From Paramicrobacterium sp051513965 (GTDB lineage: Bacteria; Actinomycetota; Actinomycetes; Actinomycetales; Microbacteriaceae), in assembly GCF_051513965.1 (NCBI RefSeq), contig NZ_CP195847.1, positions 1,612,001 to 1,676,000 on the forward strand: a stretch of DNA of 64,000 bases, written 5' to 3'. The translations under genes were made by a program, and so were the position numbers. Positions 8,681 to 18,213 of this stretch are shown one piece after another. The notes below the pieces were generated by a model that worked only from the letters and a program-made list of their open reading frames with translations, did no database searches and had not been told where the DNA came from. How positions within the stretch are numbered: the stretch's first letter is position 1; each line of letters begins with the position of its first letter.

Positions 8681-9595
8681 TCACTGATCTGCGCGGGCTC
8701 GGGGGTGGGCCTGAGAGTACATGTCACGCAACGTGTCAGCGGTCACGAGCGTGTAAATTTGCGTTGTCGCCACAGACGAATGGCCCAGGAGTTCCTGCAC
8801 CACCCGCACGTCAGCGCCACCCTGCAGCAGGTGCGTGGCAAACGAATGCCGGAGGGTGTGGGGTGAGACATGCTCAGAGAGATTCGCCTTCTCCGCAGCG
8901 GCCCGGATGATCAGCCAGACGTTCTGACGAGAGAGTCGTCGCCCTCTGATCCCGAGAAAAAGCGCGGGCGTTGAGGTTCCCCGTGCCGACAGTGCCGGCC
9001 TTACGCGCACCAGATACTCGTCGAGCGCGGCACGCGCGTAGCTGCCGAGCGGCACGATCCGCTGCTTGTTCCCTTTGCCCGTCAACCGCACAATGTCCGT
9101 ATCAATCACGTCGTCGACGTTGAGCGCGCATGCCTCCGACACTCGTGCCCCTGTCGCGTACAGGAGCTCAAGCAGAGCACGGTCCCGAATCGCTCGCGGG
9201 TCGTCGCCCGCAGCGGTTTGCAGCAGCGTCTCGACCTGGCTGATCGTGATGGCTTTCGGAAGCCGGCTCGGTTGCTTAGGAGGTACGACCTCCTTCGCCA
9301 CATCGACGTCCACCCGCCCTTCCTCGAGAAGAAAGCGGTGGAACCCACGCACTGATGACAGAACACGCGCGATCGACGTCGGTGACAGCGGCCGCTCCAC
9401 GCTCTCCGCAAGACTTCGAGCGAAAGCGGAGACGTGGGGGGAAGCTACCGTCTCGACATCATCGAACCCATTCGCCACGAGCCACTCTCTGTAGCGGGCG
9501 AGATCTCGTCGATACGCGGCGAGAGTATTGTCAGAGAGACCGCGTTCGATCCGCACGTGCCTGAGGAACGTGTCGACCTCACGCTCGAGGTTCAC
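8681..9595 (-). CDS. xerD: Tyrosine recombinase XerD
   Basis: 304 residues, typical length. The SAM-like core-binding domain occupies residues about 1-90. The catalytic set is Arg151 (TGARVSEACAL), Lys175 (GKGNKQRIVPLG), His246 and Arg249 (PHTLRHSFATHLL), His272 (LLGHSSVATTQ) and Tyr281 (IYT). It resolves chromosome dimers at dif together with XerC. The GTG start makes a 4-bp GTGA overlap with the preceding NUDIX gene. The location between pyrG and scpAB marks it as the core XerD and not a phage integrase. Confidence 0.95.
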   Translation of the reverse strand: MNLEREVDTFLRHVRIERGLSDNTLAAYRRDLARYREWLVANGFDDVETVASPHVSAFARSLAESVERPLSPTSIARVLSSVRGFHRFLLEEGRVDVDVAKEVVPPKQPSRLPKAITISQVETLLQTAAGDDPRAIRDRALLELLYATGARVSEACALNVDDVIDTDIVRLTGKGNKQRIVPLGSYARAALDEYLVRVRPALSARGTSTPALFLGIRGRRLSRQNVWLIIRAAAEKANLSEHVSPHTLRHSFATHLLQGGADVRVVQELLGHSSVATTQIYTLVTADTLRDMYSQAHPRARADQ

Positions 9596-10233
9596 CCCTG
9601 CTCGCCTCGCCGGCGGAGTCGTGCCCATGGAACATCGGCTGGTTCGAGATCGGCCCACTCTCGCTGCCGAGCAATATATGTCGAGAGGATGCCCGTAACG
9701 AGCGAGGGGTTCTGCAGGCGACGCTCCCGCACAGCATCGACGGCCTCGTCCAGAGGCACCCATCTCTTCTCGATATCTGCCTCTTCGCCCTCACGATCGA
9801 AGCGCTCTCGCCGTTCGGAGATTCCCCGTGCGAGGTAGACACGGATCGCCTCGTCACTTGAACCTGGCGAGGTGTAGAACTCGGCGAGAAGCGACCATTC
9901 TGCAGCATCGAGGTCGGCTTCTTCAGCGAGCTCACGTTTTGCGGCATCGAGGGGATCTTCGCGATCGATGTCGAGCAGACCGGCTGGTATCTCCCAGAGT
10001 CGCGCTCGCACCGGATGACGATACTGGTTGATCAGAAGCACCCGGTCCTCGTCATCGATGGCAACGATCGATACCGCACCGGTGTGATCCATATACTCAC
10101 GTGTCAGTGAGGACCCGTTGTATCGGAAGCTCTCGCGCCTGATATCCCAGACGTATCCCGCATACGCTGTCTCGCTCGCCTCGACCTCAGGCGAGAACCG
10201 CTCATCAACGAGTGGGCGCTGCTGGTCGCTCAT
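9592..10233 (-). CDS. NUDIX hydrolase, ADP-ribose pyrophosphatase type
   Basis: 213 residues. NUDIX box GLLDIDREDPLDAAKRELAE followed by EADL. The preceding LLINQYRHPVRARLWEIPAG is characteristic of the ADP-ribose diphosphatase (NudF-like) group. It probably hydrolyses ADP-ribose or a related nucleoside diphosphate sugar. The ATG start overlaps the pyrG stop by 4 bp and its stop overlaps xerD by 4 bp. This NUDIX gene between pyrG and xerD is also present in mycobacteria. Confidence 0.9.
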   Translation of the reverse strand: MSDQQRPLVDERFSPEVEASETAYAGYVWDIRRESFRYNGSSLTREYMDHTGAVSIVAIDDEDRVLLINQYRHPVRARLWEIPAGLLDIDREDPLDAAKRELAEEADLDAAEWSLLAEFYTSPGSSDEAIRVYLARGISERRERFDREGEEADIEKRWVPLDEAVDAVRERRLQNPSLVTGILSTYIARQREWADLEPADVPWARLRRRGEQG

Positions 10234-11930
10234 TCGTCTCCCTCAGCCACCTCGTCATCAAACAGAAGGCTCGACTTGTGCCGATCAAGCGATGCGGCAA
10301 CGAGTCCGGCGAAGAGCGGGTGAGCGTCGGTCGGCCGTGACCGCAGCTCAGGATGAGCCTGCGTCGCGACGTAGAACGGGTGCACGTCTCGCGGCAGCTC
10401 GACGTACTCGACGAGCTTGTCGTCGGGCGACGTTCCTGAGAATACGAGTCCGGCGTCGGCGATCTGCTCACGATATGCGTTGTTGACTTCGTAGCGGTGA
10501 CGGTGGCGCTCAGACGCCTCACCTGCGCCATAGAGCTCGGCGACGATCGAGCCCTCGGCGAGCTTGGCCTGGTAGAGGCCGAGACGCATCGTGCCGCCCA
10601 GATCGCCCTCAGCGATGATCTCGATCTGCTCTGCCATGGTCGCAATAACCGGAAACTCAGTGTCCTCATCGAACTCGGTCGAACTCGCGCCAGCGAGACC
10701 TGCCTTGTTCCGTGCGTACTCGATCACCATGCACTGGAGTCCGAGGCAGAGCCCGAGGGTCGGGATTCCGTTCTCACGCGCATACGTAAGGGCTCCGAGC
10801 TTGCCCTCGATGCCACGGATGCCGAATCCGCCGGGCACGCAGATGCCGTCCACTTCAGCCAGCGCCTTCGCAGCGCCTTCCTGCGTTGAGCACTCGTCGG
10901 ACGGAATCCACACGAGAGACACTGCGGCGTTATGAGCGAAGCCGCCGGCCTTGATTGCCTCGGTCACTGACAGGTAGGCGTCGGGCAGGTCGATGTACTT
11001 GCCGACGATGCCGATGGTGACCTCGTCCTTCGGATGATGCACGGCTTCGATCACGGTGTTCCAGCGCGTCCAGTCGACGTCGCCGGCGCTGAGATCGAGG
11101 GATCGCATGATGTACGCGTCCAGCCCCTGATCGTGAAGCGTCGACGGGATGTCGTAGATCGACGGCACGTCCACCGTATTCACCACGGCGCGCTCGTCCA
11201 CGTCGCACATCAGTGCGATCTTGCGTTTGTTGCTCTCAGTCACGGGCCGGTCGCTTCGAAGAACGAGGGCGTCAGGCTGGATGCCGATGGAGCGAAGCGC
11301 TGCCACGGAGTGCTGCGTCGGCTTTGTCTTCTGCTCGCCGGATGCTCCCATGAATGGCACCAGGGACACATGAACGAAGAACACGTTGTCGCGCCCAAGC
11401 TCGTGACGCACCTGCCGTGCAGCCTCGATGAACGGCTGGGATTCGATGTCTCCGATCGTGCCGCCGACCTCAGTGATGATGACATCGGGCTTCGGCGTCT
11501 CGGTCGCCTGCAGTCTCATTCGGCGCTTGATCTCGTCGGTGATGTGAGGGATCACCTGAACGGTGTCGCCGAGGTACTCACCTCGGCGTTCCTTCTGGAT
11601 CACCGTGGAGTAAACCTGTCCCGTGGTCACATTCGCGGCCTGCGTGAGGTTGATGTCGAGGAAGCGCTCATAATGCCCGATGTCGAGGTCAGTCTCCGCC
11701 CCGTCATCGGTCACAAACACCTCGCCGTGCTGAAACGGGTTCATCGTCCCAGGGTCGACGTTGAGATAAGGATCAAGCTTCTGCATCACAACGCGAAGCC
11801 CGCGTGCAGTGAGGAGATTTCCAAGGCTCGCCGCCGTGAGTCCCTTACCTAAAGAAGAAACGACACCGCCAGTCACAAAGATGTGCTTGGTCGTGCCGTT
11901 TGAGATACCCGCATCAGAATTGTTCGCCAC
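10230..11930 (-). CDS. pyrG: CTP synthase
   Basis: 566 residues. It makes CTP from UTP, ATP and glutamine. The N-terminal amidoligase domain starts with KHIFVTGGVVSSLGKGLTAAS (conserved P-loop-like start) and has the KLDPYLNVDPGTMNP segment. The C-terminal class I glutamine amidotransferase domain has VPGGFGIRG and nucleophile Cys in LGLCLGLQCM, with a His-Pro-Glu triad motif (QAHPELRS). It starts 6 bp after recN. Confidence 0.98.
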   Translation of the reverse strand: MANNSDAGISNGTTKHIFVTGGVVSSLGKGLTAASLGNLLTARGLRVVMQKLDPYLNVDPGTMNPFQHGEVFVTDDGAETDLDIGHYERFLDINLTQAANVTTGQVYSTVIQKERRGEYLGDTVQVIPHITDEIKRRMRLQATETPKPDVIITEVGGTIGDIESQPFIEAARQVRHELGRDNVFFVHVSLVPFMGASGEQKTKPTQHSVAALRSIGIQPDALVLRSDRPVTESNKRKIALMCDVDERAVVNTVDVPSIYDIPSTLHDQGLDAYIMRSLDLSAGDVDWTRWNTVIEAVHHPKDEVTIGIVGKYIDLPDAYLSVTEAIKAGGFAHNAAVSLVWIPSDECSTQEGAAKALAEVDGICVPGGFGIRGIEGKLGALTYARENGIPTLGLCLGLQCMVIEYARNKAGLAGASSTEFDEDTEFPVIATMAEQIEIIAEGDLGGTMRLGLYQAKLAEGSIVAELYGAGEASERHRHRYEVNNAYREQIADAGLVFSGTSPDDKLVEYVELPRDVHPFYVATQAHPELRSRPTDAHPLFAGLVAASLDRHKSSLLFDDEVAEGDE

Positions 11931-11936
11931 GGGCTT

Positions 11937-13658
11937 CTATCCTACCACTCGTGAATCGGACTGAGCGAGCTCAAGGAGCTCTTCCGCGTGCGCGAGACCT
12001 GTGTCACTCTCGCTGAGGCCGGAGAGCAGACGCGCCATCTCCTCCGTGCGCTGCCGTCCATCCAACCGTGTGATGCTGGAGCGAGTGACGAATCCATCGC
12101 TCTCCTTGACCACTGTGAGGTGATTGCTCGCGAACGCCGCCACCTGTGCGAGATGGGTGACGACAATGACCTGCGCGTGCTCGGCGAGTCGGGCAAGTCG
12201 ACGGCCGATCTCAATCGCTGCGGCACCTCCGACGCCGGCGTCGACCTCGTCGAAGACGTACGTTGGAACCGGATCGGATGCCGCAATCACAACCTCGATC
12301 GCCAGCATGACGCGAGAGAGTTCGCCACCCGAGGCTCCCTTCGCAAGCGGCCGAGGCCGTGATCCCGCATGCGGGCAGAGCAGAAAAGCGACCTCGTCTC
12401 TTCCGAAACGCGCATACTCGCCTCGGTCAGTGACCTCGATGACCACCGTCGCGTCCGGCATGGCCAGCGCAGTCAGCTCGTCGCTGATCCGAGCGCCGAG
12501 ACGCTCCGCCGCGTTTCGGCGACGATCAGTCAGACGCTCGCTTGCTGATCGAAGCTGTTCCGCATCATCCTCAACGGCCTGGGTCAGTTCGTCGACTCGG
12601 TCTGAGTCACCGTCCAATTCGAGAAGCCTCGCGCTGCCTCGCTCAAGAGTGATGATGACGTCGTCGAGGCTCGGCCCATACTTGCGCATAAGCGTTGAGA
12701 GCAACGCGCGCCGCTCGTTAATCGCCTCCAGCTCATTGCTGCCGTCCGCATCGAGTGAGGCCAGGTAGCTCGAGAGCTCGCCGGCTGCCTCTGAGGCCGC
12801 GTAGCTTACGTTCGTGAGTTGCTCTGCAATCGGCGAAAGAGCATCGTCGATTGATGCGGCGCGTTCGACGGAGCGTCGGGCCGCGTCGAGGAGAGCAAGC
12901 ACGTCGTCACCTTCGGCAAGCTCAGATGAGAGCGATTCGCGGGCAAGAGTCGCCGTGTTCCTCAGCTCCTCGACATTTGCGAGACGCTCTGCGGTTCGCG
13001 CGAGCTCGTCGTCTTCCCCTGGCTGCGGCGCCGCCTGTTCGATTTCGTCCATCGCGATGCGCAGCTCGTCGGCCTCGCGAGCTCGAGCCGCGCGATCGTG
13101 CATGAGCTCCTCGAGCTCACGTGTGTGGGACCGCCACCGCTCAAACACTTCGATGTACGCCGCAAGTACCTGATCGAAGTCGTCGCCTGCCGCGCGGTCC
13201 ACAGCGTCTCGCTGGGCAGCCTGAGATTTCAGACGCAGCTGGTCGGATTGGCCGTGGACTGCCACGAGGTGTTCGCTCAGCTCGGTCAGTACGCCCACCG
13301 GGGCGCTGCGACCGCCAACCTGTGCGCGGCTCCGGCCCTCGGCAGTGACTGTGCGGCCGAGCGTGAGCTCAGCGAGACCATCGGAGCCGAAGCCGTCCAC
13401 GTCTCCCCCGGCCTCACGCACTCGCTGCGCGACAGCTCCGTCCTCGGAAATCACCCAGCGACCATCGACTCGAGCGTTGGGCGCTCCGGACCGAACGGTG
13501 CCGGCATCGGCACGTCCGCCCAGAAGCAGGCCGAGCGCCGTCACGACCATGGTTTTGCCTGCGCCGGTCTCCCCCGTGATGGCGGTGAACCCGGTTCCGA
13601 GTGGCAATGTCGCCCCGGCGATGACACCGAGGTCTGAGATCTCGATTTCCTCGATCAT
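11937..13658 (-). CDS. recN: DNA repair protein RecN
   Basis: 573 residues. SMC-like ATPase for double-strand break repair. N-terminal Walker A GETGAGKTMVVTALG (about residue 31), a helical coiled-coil middle rich in Glu/Arg/Leu (about 150-370), then signature GGELSRVMLAIEVV, Walker B TYVFDEVDAGVGG and the VTHLAQVAAF H-loop. The ATG at 13658 overlaps the nadK stop in ATGA; a longer reading adding six residues is less likely. Confidence 0.96.
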   Translation of the reverse strand: MIEEIEISDLGVIAGATLPLGTGFTAITGETGAGKTMVVTALGLLLGGRADAGTVRSGAPNARVDGRWVISEDGAVAQRVREAGGDVDGFGSDGLAELTLGRTVTAEGRSRAQVGGRSAPVGVLTELSEHLVAVHGQSDQLRLKSQAAQRDAVDRAAGDDFDQVLAAYIEVFERWRSHTRELEELMHDRAARAREADELRIAMDEIEQAAPQPGEDDELARTAERLANVEELRNTATLARESLSSELAEGDDVLALLDAARRSVERAASIDDALSPIAEQLTNVSYAASEAAGELSSYLASLDADGSNELEAINERRALLSTLMRKYGPSLDDVIITLERGSARLLELDGDSDRVDELTQAVEDDAEQLRSASERLTDRRRNAAERLGARISDELTALAMPDATVVIEVTDRGEYARFGRDEVAFLLCPHAGSRPRPLAKGASGGELSRVMLAIEVVIAASDPVPTYVFDEVDAGVGGAAAIEIGRRLARLAEHAQVIVVTHLAQVAAFASNHLTVVKESDGFVTRSSITRLDGRQRTEEMARLLSGLSESDTGLAHAEELLELAQSDSRVVG

Positions 13659-14560
13659 GCGGCGGGCCCTCTCCACCCGCTGACTGGAAGATGGAATTTG
13701 CGGACGAGCCGGTCAGTGAATGGGCTGTCATGCAGCCGCGCGAGCAGCACCGGCTCAGCGGAACGTTCCGCGTTCACTCGCGACCCCGGCTCGAGGTCGT
13801 AAGTGCGTCGACCGTCGCACCATAGCACGCCGATGCCGTCGCTGCGCCCGAGAACGTCGATCGCGAGCGTGCAGTCGGGCGCAACCACAATGGGCTTCGC
13901 GAACAGCGCGTGAGCACTCAGCGGCACCAGAGTGATCGCCTCGACCGTTGGCCAGATCACCGGCCCTCCGGCTGAGAAGTTGTATGCGGTGGATCCCGTC
14001 GGCGTCGAGATGACCACTCCGTCGGCTCCGAACGAGACGAGCGGGCGCTGATCGACCTGAACGACGAGCTCGAGCATCCGCTCACGACTTGCTTTCTCCA
14101 CGGTTGCTTCGTTGAGCGCCCAGGTCGAATAGACGACTTCGCCGCCCACTGTGACAGTGACGGTCAGCGTCATACGCTCTTCCACTGCGTAGTCGCGGTC
14201 GACCACCCGCTGCACGGCACTCCCGAGGTCATCCCGCTCGAGCTCGGCGAGGAAGCCGACGTGTCCGAGGTTCACGCCCAGCAGTGGCACTGCCCGGTCG
14301 CGAACAAGTTCGGCCGCACGGAGGATCGTGCCGTCCCCGCCCAGCACCATGACGAGTTCGAGTTCCGATGCTGTCGCTTCATCGAACGTCGACACTCCTG
14401 TCAAGTCAGCACCCGAGCGGGCAAGCTCGATGCGCTCGTCATCGATGAGGACGGGATGGATGCCGCTCTCGCGCAACTGCGAGATGACGTTCGCCGCGGC
14501 TTCGATCGAGTCCGCGCGCCCCGTGTGCGAGACGACCAGAATAGATCGGCTCTCGCTCAT
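13655..14560 (-). CDS. nadK: NAD kinase
   Basis: 301 residues. Phosphorylates NAD+ to NADP+ using ATP or polyphosphate. The GGDGTILRAAEL motif lies at about residue 74, followed by NLGHVGFLAE and the substrate motif DGVVISTPTGSTAYNFSAGGP. The ATG at 14560 shares one base with the tlyA stop (TGATG). The longer reading runs into tlyA in another frame. The order tlyA-nadK-recN is conserved across actinobacteria. Confidence 0.96.
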   Translation of the reverse strand: MSESRSILVVSHTGRADSIEAAANVISQLRESGIHPVLIDDERIELARSGADLTGVSTFDEATASELELVMVLGGDGTILRAAELVRDRAVPLLGVNLGHVGFLAELERDDLGSAVQRVVDRDYAVEERMTLTVTVTVGGEVVYSTWALNEATVEKASRERMLELVVQVDQRPLVSFGADGVVISTPTGSTAYNFSAGGPVIWPTVEAITLVPLSAHALFAKPIVVAPDCTLAIDVLGRSDGIGVLWCDGRRTYDLEPGSRVNAERSAEPVLLARLHDSPFTDRLVRKFHLPVSGWRGPAA

Positions 14561-15363
14561 CAGCCACCTCCAGCTAAGTCGTGTGCGCGCTGCATCCATT
14601 CTGTCGGATGCGCGCCTCCTCGTGTGCGCATGTGGACAAGGTACTCTTCGTTGCCGTGAGTCCCGACAATGGGCGACAGCGCAAGCCCGCAGATTCCGAA
14701 GCCGCTGTCCCATGCGGACCACAGCACGGTCTCTAACGCATCGACGCGCAGCAGCGGATCTCGAACGATCCCTTCGCGCACCCCTGTGCGTCCAACCTCG
14801 AACTGCGGCTTCACGAGGAGGATGACGTCGGCGTCGTCGACGAGAGTGGCCCGCAGCGGCTCGAACACATAACGAAGCGAGATGAACGAGAGATCCCCAA
14901 CGACCAGGTCGAGGCCCTCCGTCTGCCCGGCGACCGCGTTCAGCTTTGAGCGGGTGAGGTCGCGGACGTTGAAGCCCTCTACAGTGGTGACGCGTGGGTC
15001 TTCAGCGATTGCGGACGAGAGCTGCCCGTGGCCGACGTCAAGCGCGATCACTCGGCGCGCGCCGTGCTCAAGCAGCACTTGTGTGAAACCCCCAGTGGAG
15101 GCGCCAAGGTCCAGTGCTGTGCGTCCCGCGATGCAGATCTCGAATTCTGAGAGCGCTCCGATCAGTTTGTGCGCGCCCCTGCTCACGTAGTGATCCGCGC
15201 CTTCGACAACGATCGAGACGCCTGCGCTGACGGGAGTGGAGGGTTTGGTCGAAACGTGCCCATCGACCGTGACTTTGCCGCTCTTGATCAGCTCGACGGC
15301 AACCGCGCGCGATCGGGCGAGCCCTTCCGACACCATCACCGCGTCGAGCCGGTTGGGATTCAC
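14560..15363 (-). CDS. tlyA: TlyA family rRNA methyltransferase
   Basis: 267 residues. An S4 domain (RLDAVMVSEGLARSRAVAVE, residues about 5-60) precedes a Rossmann methyltransferase fold with ALDLGASTGGFTQVLL (SAM motif I) and VIALDVGHGQL. In mycobacteria TlyA 2'-O-methylates 16S and 23S rRNA and its presence gives capreomycin sensitivity; the same target is inferred here. The GTG start overlaps the preceding small gene by 4 bp. Confidence 0.94.
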   Translation of the reverse strand: MNPNRLDAVMVSEGLARSRAVAVELIKSGKVTVDGHVSTKPSTPVSAGVSIVVEGADHYVSRGAHKLIGALSEFEICIAGRTALDLGASTGGFTQVLLEHGARRVIALDVGHGQLSSAIAEDPRVTTVEGFNVRDLTRSKLNAVAGQTEGLDLVVGDLSFISLRYVFEPLRATLVDDADVILLVKPQFEVGRTGVREGIVRDPLLRVDALETVLWSAWDSGFGICGLALSPIVGTHGNEEYLVHMRTRGGAHPTEWMQRAHDLAGGG

Positions 15364-15527
15364 CGGGACGAAACCTCGCGGTCGCCGCCCTCCAGTACTC
15401 GGCTGAGCTCATCGTGGATCGCGCGGTAAGCGTTCGCACGCTCCGCGAGCGGACGCTCCTGGATCAGCTCGAGCCGCGACACGAGTTCGTCCGCGCCCGC
15501 GCTCTGAGATTCGCCTTCCTGAGTCAC
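15360..15527 (-). CDS. Small 55-residue conserved-position protein
   Basis: A GTG-started frame of 55 residues: acidic N-terminus, then a helical stretch DELVSRLELIQERPLAER and AYRAIHDELSRVLEGGD. Its stop overlaps the tlyA start as GTGA, the same coupling seen across this operon, which is strong positional support. A protein of similar size sits at the same place (between the HAD phosphatase and tlyA) in mycobacteria, as far as I recall. No known domain; the pattern suggests two amphipathic helices. Function unknown. Confidence 0.75.
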   Translation of the reverse strand: MTQEGESQSAGADELVSRLELIQERPLAERANAYRAIHDELSRVLEGGDREVSSR

Positions 15528-15555
15528 ATCTCTAGATTACAAGCGCACACAGCGT

Positions 15556-16569
15556 TCATCTGTCGACGCGCTCTGAATACAGTCTCTCCGGAACGTTGAA
15601 CCCAAAGATCTGGCGACCACTCGCCCAGATCACGGCGCTCGCTGCTCGCAATCTGTCGAGTGCGGAATCGCCTTCTCGGGCGACCTCGATATCCGTTCCG
15701 TTGCTGATGCGCACCACGCTGTCTCCAACGCGCGCTTGCGTCCCATCACGTGACAGATTCGTCACCGGGTACGGTTCGAAAAGATCACGAAGGTCGCTGA
15801 CGATGAAGTCCGGCCGTTCATCAGTCCCAGCAGCGAGAACGTGCTTCGGCCGATCAACCCCGGTAAGGACAAGAAGAGAAGTCATACCAGCACGATTGGC
15901 GCCTGCGATGTCAGTGTCGAGGCGGTCGCCGATGAAGAGAGGATGCTGCGCCCCGAAGCGCTCCTGAGCCACCTCGAAGATCGGAACCTCGGGCTTGCCC
16001 GCGACCTCCGCAAGTCGACCCACAGCCGTATGCACTGCTGAGACCAGCGTTCCGTTGCCGGGCGCGATTCCGCGCTCGCGGGGAATCGTCCAATCCGTAT
16101 TGGTCGCGATCCACGGGATGTCGTTGACCTCGCGATCATCCTGGAGTGCGAATGCTGCTTCGGCGAGCTGGTTCCAGTCGACTTCCGGGGCAAAGCCCTG
16201 CACCACAGCATCCGGGCCGTCTTCAGCGCGACGAGTAACGCGATACCCTGCTTTCGTAAGCTCGTCGATGAGACCCTCCCCGCCGACGACGAGAACCAGG
16301 GCGCCATCGCTCACGCGACCACGCAGAAGGCGAACTGCCGCTTGGGGACTCGTGATGACGTCTGAGGCTCTGACGCTGAGGCCGAAATCGGACAGCTGAG
16401 CCGCCACGGCCGCGTCGGTCCGTGAGGCATTGTTCGTGATGTACCCCACCCGAACAGATTCTGCGACTCGGTTGAGGCTATCGACAGCGTGGGGGATAGC
16501 GACCTGTCCCGCATAGACGACACCATCCAGATCTGCCAGAACAGCGTCGACGCCCTCGAGAGGATCCAT
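15556..16569 (-). CDS. HAD-IIA family phosphatase (NagD-like)
   Basis: 337 residues. HAD motif I is VLADLDGVVYAGQ (Asp13, Asp15), motif II lies in YITNNASRTD, and motif III/IV in HPLFIGDRLDTDIAGANRAGM. This is the NagD/PGP subgroup with a C2b cap; typical substrates are small sugar or glycerol phosphates. The last 60 residues beyond the HAD fold (ATQARVGDSVVRISNG onward) are an extension found in actinobacterial members. ATG at 16569 begins 4 bp after the TPR gene stop. Confidence 0.9.
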   Translation of the reverse strand: MDPLEGVDAVLADLDGVVYAGQVAIPHAVDSLNRVAESVRVGYITNNASRTDAAVAAQLSDFGLSVRASDVITSPQAAVRLLRGRVSDGALVLVVGGEGLIDELTKAGYRVTRRAEDGPDAVVQGFAPEVDWNQLAEAAFALQDDREVNDIPWIATNTDWTIPRERGIAPGNGTLVSAVHTAVGRLAEVAGKPEVPIFEVAQERFGAQHPLFIGDRLDTDIAGANRAGMTSLLVLTGVDRPKHVLAAGTDERPDFIVSDLRDLFEPYPVTNLSRDGTQARVGDSVVRISNGTDIEVAREGDSALDRLRAASAVIWASGRQIFGFNVPERLYSERVDR

Positions 16570-16573
16570 AGTC

Positions 16574-18049
16574 CTAGTCTTCCTCAGACCCAGCACTCTG
16601 CTCTTCCTCCTCTGCGTCCGATTCTTGGCCGGCACCGTGCGCGGCATCTGGCGCACCACTCGCGTCTTCATCTGTCAACGCGCTCGACGAGTCGTCGGAG
16701 GGCTCATCACGAGCGGGGTCCTCACCGGGCGACTCTATAGTCTCTGAAACCACTACCACAGTCTCCCGCTCAGAATCGCGCTGCGCTTCGTCAAGGGCTC
16801 TCGCGGCCACCTCGGCACGGCGACGCCACGTAGCGGCGTCTGACTCACGGTGCAGTTCCTCGAGTACCTCCGCGTATGCATGGAAGAGGTCCGGGCTCCA
16901 GCTGTACGCGACATTCCCATCCAGCTGTTCGATCTGGAGCTCGCTCAGAGCAAGTTCAGGCTGAGACAAATCAAGCCGCGCCCCCGACATCGCGATTGCC
17001 AGAGTAACCTGAGATCCTTGACTCAGCGTCGTACGTTCAACAGAACGACCCAGCTCGAGAGCACGCTCCGGCCGCCCCATGCCGCGCTCGCTGTCCACCA
17101 TGAGCGGAAGATGCTCGTCTGACCCGCTGATCCTCCGGTAGGTACGCAGCTCACGAAGTGCGAGTGCGAAGTCACCTGTCTGATAGGCGGTGATTGCGAG
17201 CGTTTCCCGGACAACTCCGATGCGGCCCGCTCTGCGTGATGCGCTGAGCGCGTGCTGATGAGCTTGCTCCGGGTCGTCATCGATGAGTCGCGCGACCATT
17301 GCGAGGTGCTTCGCCACCCATTCGGCGTTCTCCTTCGTCAATGCCTTGAGCTCGTTACGCGCGGAACGGTGAAGCTCGTTCTCGGTTACGTCATCCGGCA
17401 GCTCGGGATCCTCGTGATGTGGACGGACGGATCGCAGCTGCTGAGCACGGAGCTCCTGCTCAGTGAGCTCGCGGGCTTCCTCCTTCGCTCGGCGGTCGCC
17501 GCGTGCCGGCTTCCCCTCTCGAGTCCATAGTCTGTCATCCCGTCCACGTCCGTTCTCGCGACGAGGATTTCCACGACCGTCTCCCCTGCGGCGGTCTCCA
17601 GCGACGTTCCGGTCGCTTGCCCGCCCGCGCGACTCCACGGGCCGATATGGCCCCTTCTCCGGCGAACGATCGAAACGATCGCTCCGTTTGCCACTGCCGC
17701 GGACACTTCCGTCGCCGTACGACGAGCCGGCTCCTGCGCTGCGCTCGCGATCGTCACGGCGTCGACCGTGCCGCGCAACCTTCTTCTGATCCCATTCACG
17801 GCGGCCGTCGCGACCACGGCCGGCTTTCTGTCCAGAACTGTTGCTCGCTTTGGACCGAGGTTGGGTGGAGTCACGTCGACCATTCGAACGATCCCAATCG
17901 TCCCGGCGGACATCGCGGCGTCCTTTTGCCCCGCGATCGCCGGAGCTGCGCTGGACCCTGCGTTCACCGTTCCCACGCGACGAACCATCAGAATGGGAAC
18001 GCTGACGGCGTCTCTCAGATGGACGGTCAGATTCGTCGGCGTCGGTCAT
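16574..18049 (-). CDS. TPR-like protein with a long basic disordered N-terminus
   Basis: 491 residues. Residues about 1-200 are low-complexity and rich in Arg, Gly, Asp and Ser with many RG/RR pairs, probably disordered and possibly RNA-binding. Residues about 205-420 are helical repeats (ELRAQQLRSVRPHHEDPELP, DDDPEQAHQHALSASRRAGR, YQTGDFALALRELRTYRRISG) of TPR type. The last 60 residues are acidic (Glu/Asp/Ser). The ATG at 18049 follows GAGGACC. It heads the long operon and lies just downstream of the rRNA operon; the mycobacterial equivalent also sits upstream of the HAD and tlyA genes. Function unknown. Confidence 0.8.
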   Translation of the reverse strand: MTDADESDRPSERRRQRSHSDGSSRGNGERRVQRSSGDRGAKGRRDVRRDDWDRSNGRRDSTQPRSKASNSSGQKAGRGRDGRREWDQKKVARHGRRRDDRERSAGAGSSYGDGSVRGSGKRSDRFDRSPEKGPYRPVESRGRASDRNVAGDRRRGDGRGNPRRENGRGRDDRLWTREGKPARGDRRAKEEARELTEQELRAQQLRSVRPHHEDPELPDDVTENELHRSARNELKALTKENAEWVAKHLAMVARLIDDDPEQAHQHALSASRRAGRIGVVRETLAITAYQTGDFALALRELRTYRRISGSDEHLPLMVDSERGMGRPERALELGRSVERTTLSQGSQVTLAIAMSGARLDLSQPELALSELQIEQLDGNVAYSWSPDLFHAYAEVLEELHRESDAATWRRRAEVAARALDEAQRDSERETVVVVSETIESPGEDPARDEPSDDSSSALTDEDASGAPDAAHGAGQESDAEEEEQSAGSEED

Positions 18050-18213
18050 ATCAGGTCCTCCAGATCGGATGCGCATATTGAGTTTGACGGTCGTTGTACG
18101 ACACAAACATTTTACGGGATGCGTCTGAGTCAACGGTGAGCGAGAAAGAGAGTCTGTACCGCGCGCGTTCCGTTGCGGCTTTTGGCGTGTGACCCGGTTT
18201 TGGTGGGTTAAAT

